This document shows positions 15,027-22,213 of a stretch of 22,213 nt of DNA, piece after piece; within the stretch, counting starts at the first letter, position 1; every line of letters begins with the position of its first letter. A model generated the notes under the pieces. It did not search any database, was not told the origin of the DNA, and saw only the letters and a program-made list of their open reading frames with translations. Made by a program: the position numbers and the translations under genes. Source of the stretch: an uncultured Gemella sp. (lineage in GTDB: Bacteria > Bacillota > Bacilli > Staphylococcales > Gemellaceae); NCBI GenBank assembly GCA_947254465.1, contig CAMYEU010000003.1, positions 1 to 22,213 of the forward strand, given 5' to 3'.

Positions 15027-15453
15027 AGATTGATTTTTTTAGAAACAGTAGTTAGGTCTTTTAGTATAGCTCGCCTAATAACTTTGAAGGTTTCATCGCG
15101 TTCTAAGCCTAATTGGATATCATTACGATATAAGAGGGTAAGGTATTTATGATTTATCATAGTTGATCTTATTTCTAATTTAAACGTTTCACACTTAATT
15201 ACAACGTAAAAAATCATTTCAGAGTAGTTTTTACTTTGATTAGGTAGGTGGAAGTTACTTAGATAATAAGCTGTTTATAATGAGTTGCCAAAGTATATAA
15301 AGAAAACAAGAATATCTGTAGATAATACAGACCTTATGATTGAAATAAATAAGATTATAAGTGATTATGTTGAAATTGAAAATTTACTTTAGAAACTGTT
15401 GAATAAAAGCATCCAGGAAATTAGATTTCCTAGATGCTTTTTTATCTATGTAA
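15027..15453. other. Gene-poor interval with two doubtful open frames
   Basis: A minus-strand frame (15217-15002, 71 codons) contains a protein-like stretch (RNDIQLGLERDETFKVIRR) but runs into the DUF389 terminator and has no convincing start. A plus-strand frame (15270-15392, 40 codons) ends in SVDNTDLMIEINKIISDY and has no start codon with a binding site. Either may be a gene remnant. I cannot name either one. Confidence 0.3.
15405..15445. terminator. Terminator of sodA (bidirectional)
   Basis: A 15-bp stem with one mismatch (15405-15420 with 15426-15441) and a 5-base loop, U-rich on both strands, directly downstream of the minus-strand sodA stop codon. Confidence 0.84.
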
Positions 15454-16080
15454 TTATTTACCTAATTTTTCTAAGTGTTTAGCTAGGCGTTCGTTAACGA
15501 AATTCCAGTTTACAACACGGAAGAATTCTTTAATGTAGTCTGGACGACGGTTTTGGTAGTTTAGGTAGTAAGCGTGCTCCCAAACGTCTAATCCAAGAAT
15601 TGGAGTAAGCCCTGTTAAGTATGGAGAGTCTTGGTTAGCTGTTGAAGTAACAACTAATTTACCTTCTTTATCTAAAGCAAGCCATGCCCAACCACTACCG
15701 AATCTTGTAGCAGCTGCAGCTGAGAAGCTCTTAACGAATTCTTCGTATCCACCAAGTTCAGCTTCAACTTTTTCTTTAACTAATCCAGCGAATTCAGAAG
15801 AATCTGCTTTAGTTAGTGATTGCCAGAATAGGCTGTGGTTGTGGTGTCCACCACCATTGTTGATAACAGCTTGACGGATGTCAGCAGGTACGCTATCGAT
15901 GTTTTTTAATAGACCACAGATGCAGTTAGCTTCGAATTCTGGGTGTTTTTCTAAAGCTGCGTTTAAGTTGTTAACGTAAGCAGCGTGGTGTTTATCGTGG
16001 TGAATTTCCATAGTTTTAGCGTCGATAACTGGTTCTAAGAAATCGAATCCATAAGGTAATTCAGGTAATTTAAATGTCAT
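15454..16080 (-). CDS. sodA: Superoxide dismutase (Fe/Mn family)
   Basis: This 208-residue cytoplasmic enzyme converts superoxide to oxygen and hydrogen peroxide. The four metal ligands are present: His27 (in EIHHDKHH), His82 (in GGGHHNHSLFW), Asp165 and His169 (in DVWEHAYYL). The NYQNRRPDYI block is standard. The length matches bacterial SodA. Whether it uses Mn, Fe or both cannot be fixed by eye; the GGGHHNHS context resembles Mn or cambialistic forms. ATG at 16080 has GGAGG 9 bases upstream. It is monocistronic and divergent from mvaS, with its own promoter and terminator. Confidence 0.96.
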   Translation of the reverse strand: MTFKLPELPYGFDFLEPVIDAKTMEIHHDKHHAAYVNNLNAALEKHPEFEANCICGLLKNIDSVPADIRQAVINNGGGHHNHSLFWQSLTKADSSEFAGLVKEKVEAELGGYEEFVKSFSAAAATRFGSGWAWLALDKEGKLVVTSTANQDSPYLTGLTPILGLDVWEHAYYLNYQNRRPDYIKEFFRVVNWNFVNERLAKHLEKLGK

Positions 16081-16118
16081 AGTAATTGTCCTCCCGGGGT
16101 TTTTATAAATATATTACT

Positions 16119-16147
16119 ATTATAAGAAAAATATTAAAAATAAACAA
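16119..16147 (-). promoter_or_regulatory. Promoter of sodA
   Basis: On the minus strand TTGTTT (16147-16142) and TATAAT (16124-16119) are 17 bases apart, about 40 bases before the start codon. Confidence 0.65.
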
Positions 16148-16444
16148 CAAAAATGCTTACAAAAAATTTTTTTTATTCTATAGAAACTATTTTTCATCTT
16201 ATCTAAACATTAGGAAATTAGTATTAAAATTTTAAACAGGAAGAGAAATTACTTATATTAATACTTTGAAAATATGTGTCTTAATGTAATAGTTGTATCT
16301 GATGTTATATGTAATATTTTATAATAGATATCATTAAGAGTTTCAATTTTTAATGGCTATCTATGGACTAATTTGAAAAAATTTTATACAATAGTATTTG
16401 CATGAAATATTTTAATCATGATAGAAAGTTTATAGTTATTAGAC
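16148..16444. other. Non-coding divergent intergenic region
   Basis: Very AT-rich sequence between the divergent sodA and mvaS promoters. I see no gene, strong hairpin or repeat in it. Confidence 0.5.
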
Positions 16445-16473
16445 TTTAATTTTTAAATGTTTAATAGTATAAT
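16445..16473 (+). promoter_or_regulatory. Promoter of the mvaS-mvaA operon
   Basis: TATAAT (16468-16473) with TTTAAT (16445-16450) 17 bases upstream; the start codon of mvaS is 57 bases downstream. Confidence 0.5.
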
Positions 16474-16529
16474 ACAGTTGGAAATTTGTATAGATAAATA
16501 ATTCGAAATTAATCGAAAGGAATTAGATA

Positions 16530-17699
16530 ATGAAAATAGGAATTGATAAGATTGGTTTTGCGATGCCAAATTATTATTTAGATATTCGTGATTTAGCGAC
16601 AGCTAGAGGAATTGAACCTGATAAGTTTACAAAAGGTTTATTACAATTAGAAATGAGTATTCCTCCTGTATCTCAAGATATAGTAACTCTTGGAGCACAA
16701 GCTGCATACGATATACTAGACAAAGATGATTTAGAAAAAATTGATATGATTATCGTAGGGACTGAGTCTGGAGTTGACCAAAGTAAGGCTTCTTCAGTAT
16801 TTATTCACGGTCTATTAGATATTCAACCATTCGCACGTGCTATCGAAGTTAAAGAAGCATGTTACGGAGCAACTGCGGCATTAGATTTCGCAAAAAATCA
16901 TGTTATGAATAATCCAGAATCAAAAGTACTTGTTATCGCTAGTGATATTGCGAAGTATGGTGTTAAATCTTCTGGAGAATCTACACAAGGTGCAGGAAGT
17001 TGCGCTATGTTAGTTAGCAGTAATCCGAGAATTTTAGAGTTTAACAATGATAATATTTGTTTAACTCGTGACGTTATGGATTTCTGGCGTCCGAACTATT
17101 CACAATACGCTTTTGTAGAAGGAAGATTTTCTACTGAGCAATACCTTGATTGTTTAACAACAACTTGGGGTAGATTTGTTGAAAAATCTCAAAATAAACT
17201 TAGTGATTTTTCAGCAGTATGTTTACATCTACCATATCCTAAACTAGGATTAAAAGGGTTAAGTTTGTTATTGGAACAAGCCGATGAAGATAAAAAAGAA
17301 GAATTACTTGCTCGTTTTAATGAATCTATTTTATACAGCCAACGTGTAGGTAATATTTATACTGGATCTTTATTCTTGGGACTATTATCATTACTTGAAA
17401 ATAATACTATTTTAGAAGCTGGTAATAAAATTGCTTTATACAGTTACGGAAGTGGAGCTGTTGCGGAAGTATTCAGTTTAACTCTAGTAGAAGGTTATAA
17501 AGATCAATTAAGAAATAATCGCTTCGATGATTTTGATAAGAGAACACGTATTTCAATAGATGAATACGAAAAAATGTTCTTTAGAGACACTACGGTTGAC
17601 GCAGAAGGGAACTTAGATATTTCTGATATTAAAGATGAGAGCAGATTCGTTTTAGAAAAAATAGAAAATCACAAGCGAGTATATAAAAAACAATTTTAA
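16530..17699 (+). CDS. mvaS: Hydroxymethylglutaryl-CoA synthase
   Basis: This 389-residue enzyme condenses acetyl-CoA with acetoacetyl-CoA to HMG-CoA, the second step of the mevalonate pathway. The catalytic triad known from staphylococcal HMG-CoA synthase falls at the same numbers: Glu79 (GTESGVDQ), Cys111 (EVKEACYGATAAL) and His233 (CLHLPYPKLG). The SYGSGAVAEVFS block near the end is also typical. The length is normal. ATG at 16530 has AAAGGA about 10 bases upstream. It is the first gene of a two-gene operon; mvaA follows after 11 bases. The mevalonate route for isoprenoids is usual in Gram-positive cocci. Confidence 0.97.
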   Translation: MKIGIDKIGFAMPNYYLDIRDLATARGIEPDKFTKGLLQLEMSIPPVSQDIVTLGAQAAYDILDKDDLEKIDMIIVGTESGVDQSKASSVFIHGLLDIQPFARAIEVKEACYGATAALDFAKNHVMNNPESKVLVIASDIAKYGVKSSGESTQGAGSCAMLVSSNPRILEFNNDNICLTRDVMDFWRPNYSQYAFVEGRFSTEQYLDCLTTTWGRFVEKSQNKLSDFSAVCLHLPYPKLGLKGLSLLLEQADEDKKEELLARFNESILYSQRVGNIYTGSLFLGLLSLLENNTILEAGNKIALYSYGSGAVAEVFSLTLVEGYKDQLRNNRFDDFDKRTRISIDEYEKMFFRDTTVDAEGNLDISDIKDESRFVLEKIENHKRVYKKQF

Positions 17700-17710
17700 C
17701 AGAGGGAATC

Positions 17711-18979
17711 ATGGAAAAAATTTGGAGTGGATTTTATAAAAAAAATATTGATGAACGCTTAGAGGTTATTGGGCAAGCTAATATTTTAAGTGAAGAATAT
17801 ATTTCTGTTCTAAAAAATAATGAAGTTTTAGACTTTGATACGGCTAATAATATGGTTGAGAATGTAATAGGAACTTTCTCACTGCCTTTTAGTGTTGTGC
17901 CAAATTTTGTCGTTGATAATAAAGAGTATGTTGTGCCATTTGTCACAGAAGAACCATCGGTAGTTGCTGCTTGTAGCAATGCTGGGAAAATTGTAGCGAA
18001 GTCTGGTGGTTTTAAAACAGAAGTACTAGACAGGAAAATGGTAGGACATGTAGCTTTATATAACATAGCTAACACTGACGAAGCTGTGGAACGTATTTTA
18101 CAAAATAAGGATTTACTTTTAAAAACAGCGGATGAAGCTTATCCATCTATCGTAGCTCGTGGTGGAGGTGCTCGTGATATCGAAGTTAAAGCTCTATCAG
18201 AAGATGGAGTGAATTTCGTAGTTGTTTATCTTATCGTTGATACCTTAGAGGCGATGGGGGCTAATATGTTAAATACTATGCTAGAGGCACTTAAAGTTTC
18301 CTTAGAATCACTAACTGAGGGTGTAGCTTTAATGGCGATTTTGTCAAATTATGCGACACGTTCACTTGTTACAGCAAAATGTGCGATTCCATTTGAAAAC
18401 TTAGGAGAAAATGGGGAGTATCTTGCGAAAAGAATAGAGCTTGCGAGTAAATTTGCTAAAGCTGATGTTTATCGTGCAGCTACTCATAACAAGGGTATCT
18501 TCAACGGTATCGATAGTGTCGTAATAGCTAGTGGAAATGATTGGCGAGCTATAGAAGCGGCATGCCAAAGTTATGCTGCTAAAGATGGTAAGTACCAAGG
18601 ACTTTCTACTTGGTGTTGTGATGAAGAGACTAAGGTGCTTGTAGGTAAAATCATCTTACCTATGCCAGTTGCTAGTGTAGGTGGTTCTATTGGAATCAAT
18701 CCAACTGTAAAAGTAGCCAGAGGATTATTAAACAATCCTGATGCGAAAACTTTAGCGAGTGTACTTGTCTCTGTTGGATTAGCTCAGAATCTAGCAGCAC
18801 TAAAAGCGCTGGTAGGAGATGGAATTCAAAAAGGTCATATGAAACTACACGCAAAATCATTAGCGATTTTAGCTGGAGCTACTAATGATAATATTGAATT
18901 AATCGTAGAAGAACTACGAAAAGAAAAACACATGAACTTAGCTAGTGCTAAGAAAATAGTAGAGAAATACAATAAATAA
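17711..18979 (+). CDS. mvaA: Hydroxymethylglutaryl-CoA reductase (class II)
   Basis: This 422-residue enzyme reduces HMG-CoA to mevalonate. Class II features are visible: ENVIGTFSLPFSVVPNF near residue 50, the catalytic Glu81 in EEPSVVAACSNAGK, the lysine segment ATHNKGIFNGID, the Asp of GNDWRAIEA, GGSIGINPTV, and the catalytic His376 in KGHMKLH. The length is typical of the class. ATG at 17711 lies 11 bases after the mvaS stop codon with AGAGGG between them, so the two genes are translated from one message. A hairpin follows the gene. Confidence 0.97.
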   Translation: MEKIWSGFYKKNIDERLEVIGQANILSEEYISVLKNNEVLDFDTANNMVENVIGTFSLPFSVVPNFVVDNKEYVVPFVTEEPSVVAACSNAGKIVAKSGGFKTEVLDRKMVGHVALYNIANTDEAVERILQNKDLLLKTADEAYPSIVARGGGARDIEVKALSEDGVNFVVVYLIVDTLEAMGANMLNTMLEALKVSLESLTEGVALMAILSNYATRSLVTAKCAIPFENLGENGEYLAKRIELASKFAKADVYRAATHNKGIFNGIDSVVIASGNDWRAIEAACQSYAAKDGKYQGLSTWCCDEETKVLVGKIILPMPVASVGGSIGINPTVKVARGLLNNPDAKTLASVLVSVGLAQNLAALKALVGDGIQKGHMKLHAKSLAILAGATNDNIELIVEELRKEKHMNLASAKKIVEKYNK

Positions 18980-18983
18980 AGTT

Positions 18984-19020
18984 AAGAGAGATTAGAATGC
19001 CTAGTCTCTCTTATTTGATA
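18984..19020 (+). terminator. Terminator of the mvaS-mvaA operon
   Basis: A 12-bp stem (18984-18995 with 19001-19012, one G-U) with a 5-base loop. The U-tract (TTATTTGATAATT) is modest. Confidence 0.7.
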
Positions 19021-19220
19021 ATTCTAGTAAGATCTATCTTATTTGTGTATAAATCTAAAAAAGGTTAATAAATTTAATCTAGAAAAACTGTTTAATAAGA
19101 ATAGAAGTTTCTATATTTATAGTAGAAATATTAAAAATGAAATCTAAATTACTGTTGTTATAAGATTTTTTATTATCATAAAAATGTGGTTGAAATACTG
19201 TTCTTAATATCTTTTTACAC

Positions 19221-19298
19221 TGTTTTATGATAAATAATAAAACTTTTTTTAATTTTGTGAGCAGTTTCATTGATTAATAATTTTAAATGATATATTAT
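19221..19298 (+). promoter_or_regulatory. Duplicated promoter region, copy A (csbD-like gene)
   Basis: Bases 19221-19275 match 19964-20018 without gaps at 48 of 55 positions by hand count. The shared block ends in GAGCAGTT, two variable bases and ATTGATT, which supplies a -35 box TTGATT (19270-19275); TATTAT (19293-19298) follows after 17 bases. The distance to the gene is about 110 bases. The rest of 19013-19407 is AT-rich and non-coding, with patchy similarity to 19780-19960. Confidence 0.6.
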
Positions 19299-19407
19299 AT
19301 AAAGTATAGAAATTAACAAATTAATATCTATAAAAAATATTTAAAGAAAAAGTATATTTAATTTCAATTAATGGAAAATTGATATGTAGTATACAGGAGG
19401 CAAAATT

Positions 19408-19599
19408 ATGTCATTAGAAAGCAAATTCGATGAAATCAAAGGATCGGTTAAAGAAGGTTTAGGAAAATTAACTGGAGATAAGTCAATAGAGGTTGAAGGG
19501 TTAGCTGAACAAGTAGCTTCTAAAGTAAAAGAAGCTGCAGAAGGTGCTAAAGATGCAGTAGAAGGCGCTATCGACAGCGTTAAAGACAAATTAAAATAA
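19408..19599 (+). CDS. CsbD-like stress protein
   Basis: This 63-residue, highly charged protein shows the CsbD pattern: FDEIKGSVKEGLGKLTGDKSIEVEG matches the family's K-G-x-x-K-E...GKLTGD...GK core. The C-terminal half (ASKVKEAAEGAKDAVEGA) is an amphipathic helical Lys/Glu/Ala repeat resembling the tail of the Asp23 protein further downstream. CsbD proteins are general-stress proteins in Bacillus; their mechanism is unknown. ATG at 19408 has AGGAGG about 8 bases upstream. It has its own promoter and terminator. Confidence 0.85.
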   Translation: MSLESKFDEIKGSVKEGLGKLTGDKSIEVEGLAEQVASKVKEAAEGAKDAVEGAIDSVKDKLK

Positions 19600-19678
19600 G
19601 ACGAATGTTTATTGAATTCTTTTGTTAGGATATGGATAAATTGAAGTAACGAAGGAAGAGATTCAATATTTTTGTACT

Positions 19679-19729
19679 ATAGGTGATTGACGGAAGTAAA
19701 GAAAACTTGGTCAATCATCTATTTTTTTA
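19679..19729 (+). terminator. Terminator of the CsbD-like gene
   Basis: A 13-bp stem with one G-U (19679-19691 with 19710-19722) followed by seven U residues, about 80 bases after the stop codon. Confidence 0.85.
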
Positions 19730-19963
19730 TAACAAATTTTAAAGGGTAATAAATAATTACTTTAATTACAATTGTTTCTAAAAAATGTTTATAAATTGAA
19801 ACTAGTAAAACTGTTATATAGAGAGTCTTATAATTTGTTTCTGATTAAAATATTAAAAAATATAGTTAAAAACACATATAAACTCTATTGTTATAATGGA
19901 TTTTAAATTATGTTTTAAAATATATATTTATGATAAAAACTGTTTTAATTATATATAAATTAG

Positions 19964-20041
19964 TGTTTTAACATAAATTATAAAACTTTTTTAAATTTTA
20001 TGAGCAGTTATATTGATTTAAGATTAAAAGTGATATATCAT
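19964..20041 (+). promoter_or_regulatory. Duplicated promoter region, copy B (stress operon)
   Basis: This is the counterpart of 19221-19298, with -35 TTGATT (20013-20018), a 17-base spacer and TATCAT (20036-20041). The GAGCAGTT motif sits directly upstream of the -35. It drives the GlsB-amaP-DUF2273-asp23 genes. The interval 19730-19960 is AT-rich and non-coding and has scattered matches to the region before copy A. Confidence 0.6.
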
Positions 20042-20111
20042 ATCTATAATAAATATTTATTATTAGTATATAAATATTTAGAGGAAATAATTAAGGAAAG
20101 GGGAAATAAAT

Positions 20112-20351
20112 ATGGTTTGGTCAATTATAGTAGGTGGTTTCATAGGGTTTGTAGCTGGCGGAATCACAAAAAAAGGCGGAGCCATGGGTATCATTTCTAA
20201 TGTTATCGCAGGTTTAGTAGGTTCATCAGTAGGACAATCATTATTTGGAACTTGGGGTCCAAGCCTAGGTGGAATGGCGTTAATTCCTTCTATCTTAGGT
20301 GCGGTAATTGTAGTAACTATAGTATCAATATTCTTTGGGAAAAAATCTTAA
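20112..20351 (+). CDS. GlsB/YeaQ/YmgE-family stress membrane protein
   Basis: This 79-residue protein has three hydrophobic, glycine-rich segments and the family pattern: IIVGGFIGFVAGGITKKG at the start, then GIISNVIAGLVGSSVGQSLFG, and a final helix ending in a short basic tail. The family (also called transglycosylase-associated) appears with Asp23/Gls24 proteins in Gram-positive stress operons; its biochemical role is unknown. ATG at 20112 has AAAGGGGA upstream. It is the first gene of the operon; amaP starts 48 bases later. Confidence 0.88.
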   Translation: MVWSIIVGGFIGFVAGGITKKGGAMGIISNVIAGLVGSSVGQSLFGTWGPSLGGMALIPSILGAVIVVTIVSIFFGKKS

Positions 20352-20399
20352 AACATTTTTTCTATAAATGAATAGTCAATTTTTGAAAGGAGGTTTAAA

Positions 20400-20978
20400 A
20401 TGACTAAAGCAAAAAAAATAATTTCTATTATTGTTTGTCTATTAGCTTTAACAGTTATGGTTCCCATTATGATAGAGTATCATAATGTTAGCGGATTAGA
20501 TCCACAATTTTTAGATTTACAATTATTTGATTGGAAACAATTTTCTTTTTTAGAACTTTATCTTTCTAGATATATTTTCTGGGGAGCATTAGTATTATCA
20601 ACATTGATAATTCTTTCAATATTAGTAATAGCATTTTATCCTAAACAACATTTAGAAGTAAAACTATCTGATAAAGGTGGTAAATTATCACTAACAAATT
20701 CAGCTATTGAAGGATTTGTTAAAAATTTAGTGATTGAACAAGGATTAATTAATAATCCATCGGTAAAAATAAATAGTAGAAAAAATAAATGCCTTATTAA
20801 TGTAAAAGGGGAATCAGCTTCTTCAGAGAATATTATTCAGAAGAGTGATCAGATTCGAGATGGAATAAAAGATGGATTGGTTGAGTTTTTCGGTATAGAT
20901 AAAGCTGTAAAACTTAAGATTTCTGTTTCTGATATTCAGAAAAAAGTAACTAAAAAGAGTACAAGTCGTGTAAAGTGA
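20400..20978 (+). CDS. amaP: Alkaline shock response membrane anchor protein AmaP
   Basis: This 192-residue protein has two N-terminal membrane helices (about residues 5-25 and 58-80) and a soluble domain with SDKGGKLSLTNSAIEGFVKNLV, the Asp23-like start found in AmaP, ending in a basic tail. In Staphylococcus AmaP anchors Asp23 to the membrane. Here asp23 lies two genes downstream, consistent with that role. ATG at 20400 has AAAGGAGG at 7 bases. The stop codon is 11 bases before the next gene. Confidence 0.86.
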   Translation: MTKAKKIISIIVCLLALTVMVPIMIEYHNVSGLDPQFLDLQLFDWKQFSFLELYLSRYIFWGALVLSTLIILSILVIAFYPKQHLEVKLSDKGGKLSLTNSAIEGFVKNLVIEQGLINNPSVKINSRKNKCLINVKGESASSENIIQKSDQIRDGIKDGLVEFFGIDKAVKLKISVSDIQKKVTKKSTSRVK

Positions 20979-20989
20979 GGACATAAATT

Positions 20990-21151
20990 ATGGAATGGCT
21001 AAAAAAACATCAATACACTGTTGTATCAGGATTATTGGGAGCATTTCTAGCTTGTTTAATTCTGTTCTTAGGGTTTTTCAAAACTATTTTTGTTTTGATT
21101 TTCACTGCACTAGGAATTGTAACAGGATATTATATAAAGAATAAAATATAA
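20990..21151 (+). CDS. DUF2273 family small membrane protein
   Basis: This 53-residue protein begins MEWLKKHQYTVVSGLLGAFL and has two hydrophobic helices, with the second part ending in GIVTGYYIKNKI. DUF2273 proteins of this size sit between amaP and asp23 in many Bacilli, and the order is kept here. The function is unknown. ATG at 20990 follows GTGAGG (20975-20980), which overlaps the amaP stop codon; the gene is probably translationally linked to amaP. Confidence 0.82.
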   Translation: MEWLKKHQYTVVSGLLGAFLACLILFLGFFKTIFVLIFTALGIVTGYYIKNKI

Positions 21152-21177
21152 AAATTTGTAATTAGGAGAAAAGATAT

Positions 21178-22213
21178 ATGTCTAATCCAAATGAAAATAA
21201 TGTAGAAACAAAAGAATTAACTACAAGTAATAGTGAAGCAAGAGGAGAATTGACATTTGATAATGATGTAATTAAAAAAATTATCGGTCAAGCTCTAGAA
21301 AATGTTTCAGGATTGCTAGCAGTTGATGGAGGTTTTTTCTCAAATTTAACAGATAAATTAATTAATACTGATAATGTTACATCAGGTGTTAATATTGAAG
21401 TCGGTAAGGAACAAGTAGCTGTTGACTTAAATATCATAGTCGAGTATAAAAAAAGTGTTCCTGAAATTTTTGAGGAAATTAAACGAGTGATTACAACTGA
21501 TATAAACAAAATGACTGGATTAGAAGTTGTAGAAGTTAATGTTAATGTAATCGATATTAAAACTAAGGAACAACATGAAGCAGATTCAGTAAGTTTACAA
21601 GATCGTGTGTCTAATGTTGTTGAATCAACAGGAGAATTTGCATCTGATACCTTTACATCAGCTAAAGCAGGTATAAGTGATGGGTTTTCAACAGTTAAAG
21701 AAAAAGTTGGAGATGCAACTGAAGTAGTTGTAGATAAGGCTATAGATGTAAAAGATGCAGTTGTAAATAAAGCTGTAGATGTAAAAGATGCTGTAGTAGA
21801 AAAAGCAGAAGATGTAAAAGAAGCAGCTGCAGACAAAGTAGAAGAAGTGAAAGAAGTAGCATCAGAAGCTAAGGAAGCAGTAGTAGAAAAAGTAGAAGAA
21901 GTGAAAGAAGTAGCATCAGAAGCTAAGGAAGCAGTAGTAGAAAAAGCAGAAGAAGCAAAAGAAGCAACTGCAGACAAAGTAGAGGAAGCGAAAGAAGTAG
22001 CAACAGAAGCAAAAGATGCAGCAGCAGACAAAGCAGAAGAAGCAAAAGAAGCAACTGCAGACAAAGTAGAAGAAGCGAAAGAAGTAGCATCAGAAGCTAA
22101 GGAAGTAGTAGTAGAAAAAGCAGAAGAAGTAAAAGAAGCAACTGCAGGCAAAGTAGAAGAAGCGAAAGAAGTAGCAACAGAAGCAAAAGATGCAGCAGCA
22201 GACAAAGCAGAAG
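21178..22213 (+). CDS. asp23: Asp23/Gls24 envelope stress protein with long repetitive tail (partial)
   Basis: 345 codons are visible and the gene continues past the window. Residues 20-135 form an Asp23/Gls24 domain (ARGELTFDNDVIKKIIGQAL, GVNIEVGKEQVAVDLNIIVEY, VNVNVIDI). From about residue 160 the protein turns into a Lys/Glu/Ala/Val-only amphipathic helical tail resembling LEA or apolipoprotein repeats. Usual Asp23 proteins are roughly 150-200 residues, so the tail is a clear extension. It includes a perfect 54-bp tandem repeat and an 87-bp tandem repeat, all in frame. In Staphylococcus Asp23 is held at the membrane by AmaP, and the operon here supports this. ATG at 21178 has AGGAG upstream. 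The role of the tail is unknown. Confidence 0.88.
   Translation, partial: MSNPNENNVETKELTTSNSEARGELTFDNDVIKKIIGQALENVSGLLAVDGGFFSNLTDKLINTDNVTSGVNIEVGKEQVAVDLNIIVEYKKSVPEIFEEIKRVITTDINKMTGLEVVEVNVNVIDIKTKEQHEADSVSLQDRVSNVVESTGEFASDTFTSAKAGISDGFSTVKEKVGDATEVVVDKAIDVKDAVVNKAVDVKDAVVEKAEDVKEAAADKVEEVKEVASEAKEAVVEKVEEVKEVASEAKEAVVEKAEEAKEATADKVEEAKEVATEAKDAAADKAEEAKEATADKVEEAKEVASEAKEVVVEKAEEVKEATAGKVEEAKEVATEAKDAAADKAE
21838..22213 (+). repeat. In-frame tandem repeats in the asp23 tail
   Basis: Bases 21838-21891 and 21892-21945 are identical 54-bp units (18 residues, VEEVKEVASEAKEAVVEK). From 21946 an 87-bp unit (11 + 18 residues, starting AEEAKEATADK) occurs three times, 21946-22032, 22033-22119 and 22120-22206, with a fourth beginning at 22207. 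Unit lengths of 11 and 18 (11 + 7) residues fit a continuous amphipathic or coiled-coil helix. Near-identity at DNA level indicates recent expansion. Confidence 0.9.

Noticed and set aside
19079..19270. Minus-strand open frame of 63 codons
   Set aside because: Lies in the AT-rich promoter region of the CsbD-like gene with no start signal; chance frame.
20000..20200. Plus-strand open frame of 66 codons overlapping the GlsB-type gene
   Set aside because: Begins inside the promoter block and overlaps the real gene in another frame; the sequence has no family features.
21288..22205. Long minus-strand open frame, Ala/Ser/Thr-rich, 305 codons
   Set aside because: It is the complement of the repetitive Asp23 tail; the low-complexity repeat removes stop codons on the other strand. 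No ribosome binding site or family.
21838..22206. CRISPR-like or non-coding tandem array
   Set aside because: The repeats are contiguous, in frame and encode a continuous helix; there are no spacers.

Overview
The window is AT-rich DNA from a low-GC Gram-positive bacterium of the class Bacilli. Strong AGGAGG-type ribosome binding sites, TTGACA/TATAAT-like promoters, U-tailed hairpin terminators, the mevalonate-pathway pair mvaS-mvaA, and an Asp23/AmaP/DUF2273 envelope-stress cluster all point that way. A Gemella-like organism is my best guess, but this is inference from gene content and not a database match. There is no rRNA, tRNA, CRISPR array or intact insertion sequence.

Layout. 1-2799: two adjacent paralogous oligopeptide-binding lipoprotein genes (OppA family), the first cut by the window edge. 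Between them lies a 330-nt leader with a promoter, a 14-codon Trp-containing leader peptide, mutually exclusive hairpins and an intrinsic terminator. 2800-5585: an EamA/DMT transporter, a membrane-anchored endonuclease/exonuclease/phosphatase-family protein, and a cloverleaf-like intergenic inverted-repeat element. 5586-8352 (minus strand): a dicarboxylate/amino-acid:cation symporter and an RclA/Har-type flavin disulfide reductase, each with its own promoter and terminator. 8579-10582 (plus): a YjdM/PhnA zinc-ribbon protein and a DHA2-type drug exporter. 10581-13439: a FemAB-type aminoacyltransferase (minus), a small membrane protein (plus) and a membrane metallophosphoesterase (minus). 13440-15453: a DUF389 membrane protein flanked by debris-like sequence, possibly acquired. 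15454-18979: sodA (minus) divergent from the mvaS-mvaA operon (plus). 19221-22213: a stress cluster of a CsbD-like protein, a GlsB/YeaQ-type membrane protein, AmaP, DUF2273 and an Asp23 protein with a long repetitive charged tail that runs off the window.

How the genes work together. mvaS and mvaA make mevalonate from acetyl-CoA-derived precursors for isoprenoids. AmaP, DUF2273 and Asp23 are known in other Bacilli as a membrane-attached envelope-stress assembly; here the cluster also includes a GlsB-type protein, and a CsbD-like gene sits upstream behind a duplicated copy of the same promoter. sodA and the RclA/Har homologue would both protect against oxidants. The peptide-binding lipoproteins and the symporter fit an organism that imports amino acids and peptides.

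The two most interesting signals are (i) an apparent translation-coupled transcription attenuator with W-Q-W codons in front of a peptide-binding lipoprotein gene, and (ii) the paired promoter duplication and in-frame 54-bp and 87-bp tandem repeats in the Asp23 stress cluster.
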